Counted from the stretch's first letter, positions 45,102 through 53,437 are shown. The stretch is DNA of 62,281 nucleotides from Sedimentisphaerales bacterium (GCA_016931715.1 JAFGEF010000059.1:1-62281); one strand, 5' to 3'. Translations and numbers: made by a program. The notes: generated by a model from the sequence alone, not told the origin.

Positions 45102-46478
45102 TTATTCTATAGCACCGTGCTGACGCAGAAGGTCAGCTATACCGGAATAGTTCATTTCTATTGCCAATTTTAGAGGAGTTCTGCCTTTTTTGTCTTTGAT
45201 ATTCAAATCAGCCCCTTTTTCTATGAGCAATTTGATAATGTCTTTATACCCATAATATACGGCAGAGTGTAAAGGGGTCTGTCCGTCGATATTTTGTATA
45301 TGCAGATTTGTCCCTTTAGAAATGAGCAACTCAGTTATATTTTTTTCGCCCTGAGAGGCAGCATAATGCAAGGGGGTATTACCGGAAATATTTTTTATAT
45401 TAACTTCAGCTCCTTTCGAAAGCAGAAATTGAATAAGGTCAATTTTTTCTTTTTGAAGATTGGCTGCATCGTTATTTTCTTCTAATATCCGATTCATATG
45501 TTCAGGGGCAAAACAATCAAGCTCTTTAGGACTATTGATTAGATTTTTTGTTAAGTCACTTAAAGATATATGATTTACACCACAGCCAATTGGAACGTAT
45601 TCTACTTCTGAGGCATCCGAATAAAGTAAACTAATATTTTTTTCATAATGAGTTAAATCTTTTCTTGCAAGACAGATAATTCCCATTGCACGAACAACAG
45701 GTTTATCGTTTTCCAGCATATTTAAAAATAATTTCTCTTCGAAAGGATTTGATAACACCAATGAAGCTTTGTAAAAATCACCTGGAATTCCACCGTAATA
45801 AACGGCATATCCTGTTACTGTATCAATATCAGTTAAATGTTTTAGAACGGTTTCTCTTATCAGGGCATCAAGTTCAGCATCGGGTGCTTTAAGCAAGTCC
45901 TTATCGAAATATATATCTAAAGCATTTTTCCAGTCAATTTGTATGGCTTCTTTCCAATCTTTTATGGCAAGTTCAACATTTCCTTTTTCGGCCCATGTTC
46001 TGCCTCGTAAGAAATATGCATCTATATTTTCAGTGTCTAATTGAATAGCAGTATTAAAATCTTCTATTGCTCTGTCAAGTTCATTCTCACAATAAAAATG
46101 TGATCCTCTTTCGCAATAGCTATTAGCATCTTCTATTAAAGGTATATAACCACATGTGCCAACAACAATGAATAATGGCGTCTCACCATGTTTGTCCTTT
46201 GAGTTGATATCAATGCCTTTTTGGATTAGTAGTTCTGCAACTTTCTTGTGTTTCCAACGAATTGCTGTGTGGAGAAGTGTTTCCTTGTCATCATTCAGTA
46301 TATGAATATTTGCCCTTCTGAATAACAAAAAACGTACTTGTTTAAGATTTCCATTTTCAACCGCCTCAGCAATACGTTTTGCCAACTCATTTTTTGATGC
46401 ACCTAACGGATTAATATAGAAAAGAATTAACGAGCCTGACAATAATAAAAGTAATACAAATATTCGTTTCCTTTTCAT
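45102..46478 (-). CDS. Secreted or membrane-anchored ankyrin-TPR-ankyrin protein
   Basis: A 458-residue protein with an N-terminal signal or anchor (hydrophobic residues 6-26). Ankyrin repeats occur at about residues 55-105 ('ETLLHTAIRWKHKKVAELLI', 'HGETPLFIVVG') and again at about 350-455 ('GNTPLHYAASQGEKNITELL', 'GQTPLHSAVYYGYKDIIKLL', 'GRTPLKLAIEMNYSGIADLL'). Between them is a TPR pair ('LDRAIEDFNTAIQLDTENID', 'VELAIKDWKEAIQIDWKNAL') and an unassigned segment. The ankyrin run appears split by the TPR insertion. A protein-interaction role in the periplasm is likely. Confidence 0.87.
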   Translation of the reverse strand: MKRKRIFVLLLLLSGSLILFYINPLGASKNELAKRIAEAVENGNLKQVRFLLFRRANIHILNDDKETLLHTAIRWKHKKVAELLIQKGIDINSKDKHGETPLFIVVGTCGYIPLIEDANSYCERGSHFYCENELDRAIEDFNTAIQLDTENIDAYFLRGRTWAEKGNVELAIKDWKEAIQIDWKNALDIYFDKDLLKAPDAELDALIRETVLKHLTDIDTVTGYAVYYGGIPGDFYKASLVLSNPFEEKLFLNMLENDKPVVRAMGIICLARKDLTHYEKNISLLYSDASEVEYVPIGCGVNHISLSDLTKNLINSPKELDCFAPEHMNRILEENNDAANLQKEKIDLIQFLLSKGAEVNIKNISGNTPLHYAASQGEKNITELLISKGTNLHIQNIDGQTPLHSAVYYGYKDIIKLLIEKGADLNIKDKKGRTPLKLAIEMNYSGIADLLRQHGAIE

Positions 46479-46597
46479 GCAGATGTCGATGCCTCAAATA
46501 AACACAGATCTGTTTAGTAATTATTATGAGAAAGACTGCTTTTTGAAAATATTATCATAAGTCCTTTTACAAGTAAAGGCATTTCAATATCATCTGG

Positions 46598-47175
46598 TTA
46601 CACAAATTCTTGTAATTGTTTTGCGTTTTTGAATGCGAAAGCCGGAGGCGTTGTTATTAACTGAACTTTTGCAAAAATGAGAAAAGGCATACTTTGGAAA
46701 GAAAAAATTTATTTTATAATTTTTTCTTTCTAAACCTAAAATATTACCTATTAAAGAGTTACACGGGTGGCAATTTATTATTTTAAGAAAATCGCCGAAC
46801 GATTTTCTTAAATAATATATGCCTTTTCTCATTTTTGCAAAACTCTTGTTATTAAAATAGACATGAATTGCACGTGCATTTGCAACCTGTTCTTCGAGCC
46901 ATTATGCCCATTCTTACAATTGTGATTTTGGATAATCACCTGAATAGCTTCTGCTCGTACCATGAAAACGAACATAAATTATATCTAAATTCACTATGCA
47001 AGACGACTTCATGAATGCAATAGCCGATATTGTATTTTTCAAGCAAGTTATAGGTTTCATCACAGTACCAGCTTTTATGCCTGAACTATAATATAGATGA
47101 TTTTTCTTTCGTAAGAAGCTTGAGAAATGCTTCGAGTCTTTCCTCATACCAACCGGAAGTGCCAATCTGAATATC
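46598..47175 (-). pseudogene. Decayed DUF72-family gene interrupted by a MITE-like element
   Basis: Reading the minus strand in three frames recovers DUF72 pieces in order: 'IQIGTSGW' fused directly to 'YEERLEAFLKLL', then (after a stop) 'FRHKSWYCDETYNLLEKYNI' and 'GYCIHE', then in another frame 'IYVRFHGTSRSYSGDYPKSQ', then (with two stops) 'EWA' and 'WLEEQVANARAIHVYFNN', then the element at 46661-46845, then 'FAFKNAKQLQEFV' and a stop. About 100 residues after GTSGW are missing. The stops, frameshifts, deletion and insertion show the gene is dead. Confidence 0.82.
46661..46845 (+). mobile_element. MITE-like element, copy 3, with 10-bp target duplication
   Basis: This 185-bp element has terminal inverted repeats 46661-46692 and 46818-46845 sharing GCAAAAATGAGAAAAGGCAT. 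Hairpin 46693-46709/46718-46734 has one mismatch; hairpin 46776-46794/46800-46817 has one gap. TTGTTATTAA is duplicated exactly on each side (46651-46660, 46846-46855). Joining the flanks restores the DUF72 'HVYFNNNASG' reading, so the pre-insertion site is directly visible. Same hairpin order as copy 1. No coding capacity. Confidence 0.93.
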
Positions 47176-47294
47176 ACTAAAAAAAATAAGCAGTGTTCTA
47201 TCGCTGCCTGAGCGGCCTGAACCTGTATATTGACAATAGGCAATTGTCAAGGTTCCTCAGGCAAACGATAGAACAAACCTGCTTACAATAAATT

Positions 47295-48614
47295 CTATTT
47301 TTTCTTACCTGTCAAAGTTAATTCCATCGCAGGCATACCCATATCACCGCCGCCGGTACCTGCCAGCTTGCCATTCATTACGTTGTCTTTAACTGTTCCG
47401 GTGAATTTGTATGCCATTTCCATATCCATTATGGTTACTTTATGAACGAAAGTAAGATTCTGGCCATCTAACTTGATGTCCTCATTTTTAGCCACAATTT
47501 GACCCATCCCGCCAGCATCGCCAACTTGTTCCCATGTCATGGCATATTTTCCATCGGCGCTTTTGGTAATGGTTGAATTTATTGTAAATTCCGAAGGCGC
47601 TCCCATTCCCGTATCACCAGTGTTCAGCTTGAGTTCCCAGTTTCCAGTAAGAGCATCGCCGCCTGCTGCTGCGGTTGAAACAACGGCTGCCGCTGATTTC
47701 TTGCGGGTGCCGACTGATTTCGACTCTCCCATATCACTTGTCAAAGCACCTTCAATCTTGTCGCCTTTAAGAGTACCTGCGAACTTGGATGTCATTTCTC
47801 CCATCTGCATCGCAGACAAATCTACCTTCTGGACGAATGTGAGTTTTTCGCCGTCAAGCTTAATATCGGATATCACAACTTTGACCGCCGGCATGTCACC
47901 CATACCGCCCATACCTTCTGTCGGTACGCTTTCCCATGTACAGGTATATTTTGCATCCGCTCCTTTTTTGAAGACGGCCTTTGCTTTTATTTCCATCCCC
48001 ATATCACCGAAAATTGTTACGAATTCCCATTCACCTTCAAGACCGGTTGCTGCGGCTGCGGTTGTTGTCGCTGCACCAGCGGCTTTCCTTGCGCCTTTCA
48101 GTGTAAATTCCATGGGTCCCATACCCATATCACCGCCGCCTTCCATTGCCATTTTGCCTTCAATTGCATCACCTTTGATGGTACCGGTAAATTTCTGTGA
48201 GAAATCACCCATACCCATTCCTGCATCGCCGCCTTCCATTTTTTGTGTGAAGGTCAGCTTTTGGCCGTCTATTTTAACATCCACAACTTTCATTGTGGGC
48301 ATTGGAGGCATACCGCCCATATCGCCGCCAGGACCACCCGCTCCGGGTCCGCCGGGACCGGGACCCATACCTTCGGGCATTTCAAAAACCATTTGCCATG
48401 TTCCGGTAATTGCACCATCAGTACCTTTGCTGAATGTGGAATTGATTTTCATATTCATCGCCATTCCCATTCCCATATCAGGCATTTCCATTGTGAAAAC
48501 CCAGTCGCCGATGATATTCTCTTCGGCATTTACTGTCGATGCACCTGCAAAAAGCAGCACGCATCCGGCAAACAGTAAGACTTTACATGCTCTTGTTTTA
48601 TAAACCTCGCTCAT
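47295..48614 (-). CDS. Secreted Met/Gly-rich protein with three tandem domains
   Basis: A 439-residue protein with a signal peptide (about residues 12-30, 'STVNA-EE') and a strong AAGGAG ribosome site. It has three repeats of about 125-145 residues, each with 'G-x-W-E/V-F' at the start, 'W-x-x-V' mid-way, '(K/D)IKLDG(E/Q)xLTF' and 'F(T/A)GT(I/L/V)KGD'. Loops are strikingly rich in Met and Gly ('MPDMGMGMAMNMK', 'GGDMGMGPMEF'). The pattern suggests repeated beta-barrels. The Met-rich loops could bind copper or silver, but this is speculation. The 354-codon antisense frame is a by-product of composition. Confidence 0.85.
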   Translation of the reverse strand: MSEVYKTRACKVLLFAGCVLLFAGASTVNAEENIIGDWVFTMEMPDMGMGMAMNMKINSTFSKGTDGAITGTWQMVFEMPEGMGPGPGGPGAGGPGGDMGGMPPMPTMKVVDVKIDGQKLTFTQKMEGGDAGMGMGDFSQKFTGTIKGDAIEGKMAMEGGGDMGMGPMEFTLKGARKAAGAATTTAAAATGLEGEWEFVTIFGDMGMEIKAKAVFKKGADAKYTCTWESVPTEGMGGMGDMPAVKVVISDIKLDGEKLTFVQKVDLSAMQMGEMTSKFAGTLKGDKIEGALTSDMGESKSVGTRKKSAAAVVSTAAAGGDALTGNWELKLNTGDTGMGAPSEFTINSTITKSADGKYAMTWEQVGDAGGMGQIVAKNEDIKLDGQNLTFVHKVTIMDMEMAYKFTGTVKDNVMNGKLAGTGGGDMGMPAMELTLTGKKK

Positions 48615-48751
48615 AATTTTTTCTCCTTAATACTCCTTTGAATACTATAATTTCGCCCGGCTACGCAGCCAGGTACACAAAACATATATGATAACAAAAA
48701 TTTAAAAATAAAGACAATAATTCTTTAATTTTTTCCCTTTTGCATGCTTTT

Positions 48752-49168
48752 TTACAATTCTTCCTGTTCAGCTCTTTCCTGAACCTCGATAACTTTAAGA
48801 GGCAAACTGGCTTCCTGCTGGCCGTCAACGGCGAAATCGAACCGGTATTCGCCTGTTTTGTTCAGCCGCAGACCTTGAATATTCAGAATAATGTTGCGAA
48901 TGCAGGAATTATCGTGTTCCGGCATGTTCACTGATATGGTTCTTTCCAGCACAGGTCCGGCGGGATTGCCGTCGTCATCGATAAAATTGATTTTTATCGC
49001 GTGGTCGCCTTCCTCGAATTTGGAAAATCGCAAACGCACCGCTACTGCGCAGGCGGGATGCACGGCTGGCATCTTTCTCGCATACAGCCTGTCAAATGCG
49101 CCGAGAATATTCAGTTTCCCCTGCTGGTCAGTCGCACAATCGCATAAAAGAAACGCCTCAACATCCAT
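48752..49168 (-). CDS. DUF6941-like small protein
   Basis: A 138-residue soluble protein starting 'MDVEAFLLCDCATDQQGKLN' and continuing 'ILGAFDRLYARKMPAVHP', which I recall as the N-terminus of the DUF6941 family common in planctomycetes. The rest alternates beta-strands ('HAIKINFIDDDGNPAGPVLE', 'GEYRFDFAVDGQQEASLPL'), suggesting a beta-sandwich. It has an AAAGGA ribosome site. Function unknown. It stands alone between the Met-rich protein and the leucine-rich-repeat cluster. Confidence 0.75.
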   Translation of the reverse strand: MDVEAFLLCDCATDQQGKLNILGAFDRLYARKMPAVHPACAVAVRLRFSKFEEGDHAIKINFIDDDGNPAGPVLERTISVNMPEHDNSCIRNIILNIQGLRLNKTGEYRFDFAVDGQQEASLPLKVIEVQERAEQEEL

Positions 49169-49242
49169 AATAATCCTTTCACAAGGATAAAATCCTAACT
49201 TCTAAATTCTAAATCCCAAACAGGCAAAAGAGCAAAAGAATA

Positions 49243-49309
49243 TGTAGGGTGCGATATATCGCACCTTTTTCTCCCATCTTTTAAATGGTGCGATGCATCG
49301 CACCCTACA
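49243..49309. repeat. REP-like palindrome pair (GTAGGGTGCGAT type)
   Basis: TGTAGGGTGCGAT at 49243 and its complement ending at 49309 bracket two nested palindromes, GGTGCGATATATCGCACC (49248-49265) and GGTGCGATGCATCGCACC (49287-49304). The TAGGGTGCGATGCATCGCACC theme recurs in intergenic DNA of many bacteria. It may act as a bidirectional terminator between converging transcripts or be a RAYT-type remnant. Confidence 0.75.
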
Positions 49310-49400
49310 CTTAATGATGCACTTATTCTATCCTATCCCTTTCTCCCGCTTTGTCAATAAATAGAAAGCAAAATACTATAAATATCTGCTAATTCGTTAC

Positions 49401-50087
49401 TTACCTCACAATCTTAAGCTCAGGCAACATCTTTTTAAGCTCTTCCAACTCATCATCACGAACATAAGATCCTCGCAAATTAAGCTGCTTGAGGTTTGAA
49501 AGATTCGCAAGAGCTTCGAAATTGCATGTATTATTATATTGTATCGTCAGACTCTCAAGCTGTTTTAGTTTCCTGAGCTTGCCCAGATCGAACAATCCAG
49601 TTTGAGGAGCAGGGGGCTTTATTTTATGCACAATAGCTAAAAACACATCGTACCATCGACTTTTTTTAGAAGTTGGAGCAAAAGTAATATTTATAGGAGA
49701 GATTTCAAGCTCGCGAAGTTTTTCAAGTTGTGCCAGAGGTCCGAAATCTATATTCAGATCCATACTTCCAACAATATAAAAAAACATGAACCTTTTAAGA
49801 TTTTTGAGTTTCAAAAGCGGCTTGAGAGTTTTCATATGATATATACGCAGTCTAATTTCTTCCACTTTTTCAAAATCCTGTAAAGTTAGACTGTTCGGAT
49901 CAGTTATATTCAACGATAAGGCTGCAATTTCATTAAGGAACTTTTCGCTTTCTTTATAAGATTGCGAGTGAGTTGAATAAACATTGTACCATGTTAAAAA
50001 AAGTCCGAACGCAACCACGGTGATAAGGCAGACCATTATTATTTTCATCAAACGTCTATTCTTTTTATAAGTCATTTCCTTTACCAT
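49401..50087 (-). CDS. Membrane-anchored leucine-rich-repeat protein, paralogue 1
   Basis: A protein of about 228 residues. A signal anchor lies at about residues 15-35 ('IIMVCLITVVAFGLFLTW'), followed by an 'LSLNITDPNSLTLQDFEKVE' cap and about five degenerate 22-residue LRRs ('NLKRFMFFYIVGSMDLNIDF', 'LANLSNLKQLNLRGSYV'). The TTG at 50099 is in frame, but alignment of the N-terminus with the next two genes (M-x-K-E-(I/M)) points to the ATG at 50087, 1 bp after the upstream stop. It is the shortest and last of three tandem paralogues. Confidence 0.82.
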   Translation of the reverse strand: MVKEMTYKKNRRLMKIIMVCLITVVAFGLFLTWYNVYSTHSQSYKESEKFLNEIAALSLNITDPNSLTLQDFEKVEEIRLRIYHMKTLKPLLKLKNLKRFMFFYIVGSMDLNIDFGPLAQLEKLRELEISPINITFAPTSKKSRWYDVFLAIVHKIKPPAPQTGLFDLGKLRKLKQLESLTIQYNNTCNFEALANLSNLKQLNLRGSYVRDDELEELKKMLPELKIVR

Positions 50088-50088
50088 A

Positions 50089-51033
50089 TTATTTCTCAAT
50101 CTTCAGGTTTGGCAATGCTTTTTGAAGTTCGTCAATTTGTTCTTCACTAAGCGGTACATTTCTCAGATTAAGAGTTTTTAATTTCGTAAGTTTTATCAGG
50201 GTATTAACACCATTGACTTTTGTGGATCTAAGATCAAGCTCCTGGAGATTTTTGAGATTCGTAAGGGGGCTTATATCCGTTATGTCCGCTCTTTCAAGTC
50301 CAAGATACTCCAGGTTTACAAGACCCTGTATAGGATTAATATCATTAATATCTGTATTGCTAAGCTCAAGGTATTTCAGATTCGTAAGTTTCTTGAGAAA
50401 ATCAGAATTGTTAATTTTAGCTCGAGTAAGGTTCAGATGAACCAGTTTTGGAAAACTCGCAAGGGCCTCAAAATTGCATACTTCGTAGTATTCTATTGTC
50501 AAAATTTCAATATGCTTAAGTGATTTGAGTCTGCCGATATCAAATATGTCTTTTCGATGAGGGATAGATTGTTTTGCCTTTCGCAGAAAAAATAAAATTA
50601 TATCATACCATTTAAATTTATTAGGTGGTACTTTAGGAGAATAAGTTTCCGCGATAGAAATTTGAAGCTCACGAAGATTATGAAGTTTAGCAAGCGGCTT
50701 GAAATCAATATCATAATTCATAGATCCCCAGAGAAAAATAAATCTAATCTTTTCAATGTTTTTAAGTTTAGCGAGCGACCTGAGGCTTGTTATTTCTGTC
50801 AAGTTTAGAGTAATATCTTCCACTTTTTCAAAATCTGCTATCGTAAGCTTATTCGGGTCATTTATTTGTAATGACCTGGCGACAATTCTATGAATAATTT
50901 TATCGCTTTCTTTGTCAGTGCAATAATCATTTTTCCACAAAACAAAAAGAATGAACACAGACGCTGCGATAAAGCACACTCCAATTACCTTTAACAGCCG
51001 CCTTTTCTTTTTTTCTGCGATTTCCTTTGTCAT
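50089..51033 (-). CDS. Membrane-anchored leucine-rich-repeat protein, paralogue 2
   Basis: A protein of about 314 residues. The anchor helix ('VIGVCFIAASVFILFVLW') and the 'LQINDPNKLTIADFEKVEDI' cap are shared with paralogue 1, followed by about eight LRRs that become very regular at the C-terminus ('LTNLKYLELSNTDINDINPI', 'NLEYLGLERADITDISPLT', 'NLQELDLRSTKVNGVNTL'), of the 22-residue internalin type. The ATG at 51033 is chosen over the TTG at 51045 by alignment with its neighbours. Probably faces the periplasm and binds protein. Confidence 0.85.
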   Translation of the reverse strand: MTKEIAEKKKRRLLKVIGVCFIAASVFILFVLWKNDYCTDKESDKIIHRIVARSLQINDPNKLTIADFEKVEDITLNLTEITSLRSLAKLKNIEKIRFIFLWGSMNYDIDFKPLAKLHNLRELQISIAETYSPKVPPNKFKWYDIILFFLRKAKQSIPHRKDIFDIGRLKSLKHIEILTIEYYEVCNFEALASFPKLVHLNLTRAKINNSDFLKKLTNLKYLELSNTDINDINPIQGLVNLEYLGLERADITDISPLTNLKNLQELDLRSTKVNGVNTLIKLTKLKTLNLRNVPLSEEQIDELQKALPNLKIEK

Positions 51034-51056
51034 GTTCTTTCTCAATACGGTTTCTA

Positions 51057-52367
51057 TTATCTTTTGATTTTCAATTCCGGCAGTGACTTTTGCAAATCCT
51101 GTATCTGCTCGTCAGTAATACTTTTACAATTTTGAAATTCAAGTCTTTTCAAATTTATTAATCCTTTTAATGGCGAAATATCCTTTATATTTGTATTCCA
51201 AAGGTAAATATGCTGTAAATTTATTAATCCTTCCAATGGTTTGATGTCACTTATTCCCGAATCAGAAAGAAAAAGTTCCCGCAGATTTTTCAGTTCTGCA
51301 AGCGGGCTTATATCATTTACATGCAGGTGTGCAATATTAAGAATATTCAGGTTTTTTAATTGAGATAACGGTGTGATGTCTTTTATATTTGAAGCGTCAA
51401 GATGTAAATATTGCAGGTTTATGAGTTTTGCAAGTGGTGTTACATCTTTTAACCCTGATAAGTCTAAAGAAAGATACTCCAGATTTTTCAGTTCTGTCAA
51501 GAAGCTTACATCATTTATCACTGATGAGAATAAACTAAGCTGCTGCAGGTTTTTAAGTTCCGAAAGAGGGCTTATATCGGTATAGATGCCATTATAAAGC
51601 TCAAGCGTTTGCAGTTTAGATAGTTTGGAAAGAGGGGTTATATCAGCTATGCTGCCATCAAGAGTCAGTTTCTGAAGATTTTTAAGACTGGTGATAAAAC
51701 TTATGTCAATTGCGACCGAACTAATCCTAATGGAAAGCTCCTGTAAATTTGTAAGTTTTGACAGAGAGTTTATCTGATTATTTTCTAAACGTTCAATATC
51801 CAGGAACTGTAAATTTTTCAGTGATAACAGGGGACTTATATCTTTTATTGGACTGCCAGTTGATGAACGCAATGAAATAGCTTTGAGATTTTTAAGCTTT
51901 GCAAGGGGCTTTATATTACTAAAATCCGGAGAATAAATGACAAGTGATTCCAATTTCTTAAGTTTTTTTAATGGTTTAAGGTCAAAGAGCTCTAATTGAT
52001 TATTGGTGTTTATTCTAAGAAAGTTACGAACCATAGTTATCCATGCAGGAGGAGAGTCGAGAGGTTTGGATTGGTTGTCCAGGTGCAAATACTTTAACTT
52101 CGGTAAATTTTTAAGGTGTTTCAAATTCGGACATGAACTTTTATATATTGAGATTGTTTCGATTTTTTTGAAGTCGTCAGAAGTAAGCTCATTCGGCTGC
52201 TTATTAAGCTGTTGTGCAACACTTTGATTGATACCCCAGTAAATGTATGAATTCCTCGCACGTCCGAATATGTAAATAAGCAATAAAATAATACATATCA
52301 ATACAACATATATTGCTCGGAATGCTTTTATCGCTATATTCTTTTTAACTGCAATTTCCTTATTCAT
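51057..52367 (-). CDS. Membrane-anchored leucine-rich-repeat protein, paralogue 3
   Basis: A 436-residue protein beginning 'MNKEIAVKKNIAIKAFRAIY' with an anchor helix at about residues 19-37. The 'LNKQPNELTSDDFKKIETIS' cap is followed by about fourteen 22-residue LRRs with 'L-K-N-L-x-x-L-x-L' and 'I-(K/T)-D-I-(S/T)-P-L' patterns ('LSELKNLQQLSLFSSVINDV', 'LAKLINLQYLHLDASNIKDI'). It is the first and longest of the trio, 23 bp before paralogue 2. The number of repeats differs between the three (about 5, 8, 14), implying repeat expansion or loss. Confidence 0.87.
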   Translation of the reverse strand: MNKEIAVKKNIAIKAFRAIYVVLICIILLLIYIFGRARNSYIYWGINQSVAQQLNKQPNELTSDDFKKIETISIYKSSCPNLKHLKNLPKLKYLHLDNQSKPLDSPPAWITMVRNFLRINTNNQLELFDLKPLKKLKKLESLVIYSPDFSNIKPLAKLKNLKAISLRSSTGSPIKDISPLLSLKNLQFLDIERLENNQINSLSKLTNLQELSIRISSVAIDISFITSLKNLQKLTLDGSIADITPLSKLSKLQTLELYNGIYTDISPLSELKNLQQLSLFSSVINDVSFLTELKNLEYLSLDLSGLKDVTPLAKLINLQYLHLDASNIKDITPLSQLKNLNILNIAHLHVNDISPLAELKNLRELFLSDSGISDIKPLEGLINLQHIYLWNTNIKDISPLKGLINLKRLEFQNCKSITDEQIQDLQKSLPELKIKR

Positions 52368-52430
52368 AATGTAACTCCAATTGTCATCTCATATCGCTAT
52401 TATACAGCGGCGGGGGATATATGTCATCTT

Positions 52431-53126
52431 CTATTTTAACTCAAGCAAGGCGTTTCTTTGCTGACGGACTCTTTCCTGGAACTGGTTATCCGGCATCGGA
52501 GTAAATGTCCCCATTTTGCCGAATCCGAACTTTTGCTTAAAATTATCAATTGTTTCCTGCCGAGCCTGTGTTCTTTGAGCAAGAGCAGCCGGAGCCTGCC
52601 CCCCGGCAGGCAAAGGCGGAGGCTGCTCTATAGTCCTTTCTATAATATCTTTATTAGTTGTGTTATTAATATGTAGACAAATCTGTCGTACTTGAAATAC
52701 ATCTTTTGTCGCAGTAGGTACGACAGTTTTGTCTATACCCCCACGACAATTCTGTCCGAGTAGAATCTGTGCAGCATGACCATTTATAACTGCTTCTTTA
52801 TTGATTTTTTCTCCCATGTATAACAATTCTTTTGCTTCTTTTACTTCCAGATGTGATTTTGCCCATAGCGTTCTATATCTGCCCTTGGGATGAACCCAGT
52901 ACACAAGGCTGTTCTTTTTAAGGTTTTTTACCCATCGCGAAATCGAGCGTTCATCAACCATGAAAGTTATGCCGAGAGTTTCATTGCTTTCCCAGCAGCC
53001 ATTTACGCCGTAACTGTAAATATGAGAAAGAAGCATTTTCTCACTCAAGTTTATTCCATCGAGATTTAAAATATGATAAGGTACTTTAAGATACAGCTCC
53101 TTCGGATTTTTATTTTTATCTCGCAT
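52431..53126 (-). CDS. Helix-turn-helix replication-type protein
   Basis: A 231-residue protein. Residues about 10-85 ('KVPYHILNLDGINLSEKMLL', 'ESNETLGITFMVDERSISRW', 'VKNLKKNSLVYWVHPKGRYR') look like the HTH_36/replisome-organiser domain of phage and plasmid replication initiators. The middle is Thr/Asn-rich, and the C-terminus (about 165-231) has Pro/Gln-rich and coiled segments. The upstream region is extremely AT-rich. It may be a leftover from a mobile element; no other phage or plasmid genes are present. Confidence 0.7.
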   Translation of the reverse strand: MRDKNKNPKELYLKVPYHILNLDGINLSEKMLLSHIYSYGVNGCWESNETLGITFMVDERSISRWVKNLKKNSLVYWVHPKGRYRTLWAKSHLEVKEAKELLYMGEKINKEAVINGHAAQILLGQNCRGGIDKTVVPTATKDVFQVRQICLHINNTTNKDIIERTIEQPPPLPAGGQAPAALAQRTQARQETIDNFKQKFGFGKMGTFTPMPDNQFQERVRQQRNALLELK

Positions 53127-53293
53127 TTTAATATTATTGTATTTTATTATATTATAATCCTATATATTATTTTGTATATATATCATAATACTATTATGAT
53201 TATGTTATTTAATTATTTAACTTTATTCAATATATGTCAACTATTATTTTTAAAAAAATTAAAATATTTTAAATATTTCTGAGTATAGTTTAT

Positions 53294-53351
53294 CAAAACA
53301 GATAGTTTTTGCCGTTTACAGGCAAAACTCAGACTTAATGTTTCTGTTTTG
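53294..53351. other. Nested inverted repeat, possible RNA structure
   Basis: An outer stem CAAAACAGA (53294-53302) / TCTGTTTTG (53343-53351) encloses an inner stem AGTTTTTGCC (53304-53313) / GGCAAAACT (53321-53329) with one bulged T. It lies in the 281-bp AT-rich gap between the HTH gene and the lipoprotein gene at 53438, so it could be a leader structure or an operator. No T-run follows, so a terminator is unlikely. Confidence 0.4.
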
Positions 53352-53437
53352 AATTGATTTTAATTAAAAAAGTGTTTATATTTTTTGAATGATGTGAATT
53401 AAGAAAATTGATTATGTTAAAGAAACAGAGTGAATAC

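Noticed and set aside
46590-46832. 80-codon minus-strand frame
   Set aside because: It reads through the MITE-like element into the DUF72 remnant and starts in the terminal repeat.
46914-47243. 109-codon minus-strand frame as an independent gene
   Set aside because: Other frames of the same stretch recover ordered DUF72 motifs, so it is part of a pseudogene.
47539-48603. 354-codon open frame on the plus strand
   Set aside because: It is antisense to the Met/Gly-rich protein, Ser/Pro/Ile-rich in the way expected from the reverse complement of Met/Gly codons, and has no ribosome site or domain.
49401-52367. Repeated intervals in the LRR genes as a CRISPR-like array
   Set aside because: The repeats are coding, degenerate and 66 bp apart, matching 22-residue LRRs; no spacers or cas genes.
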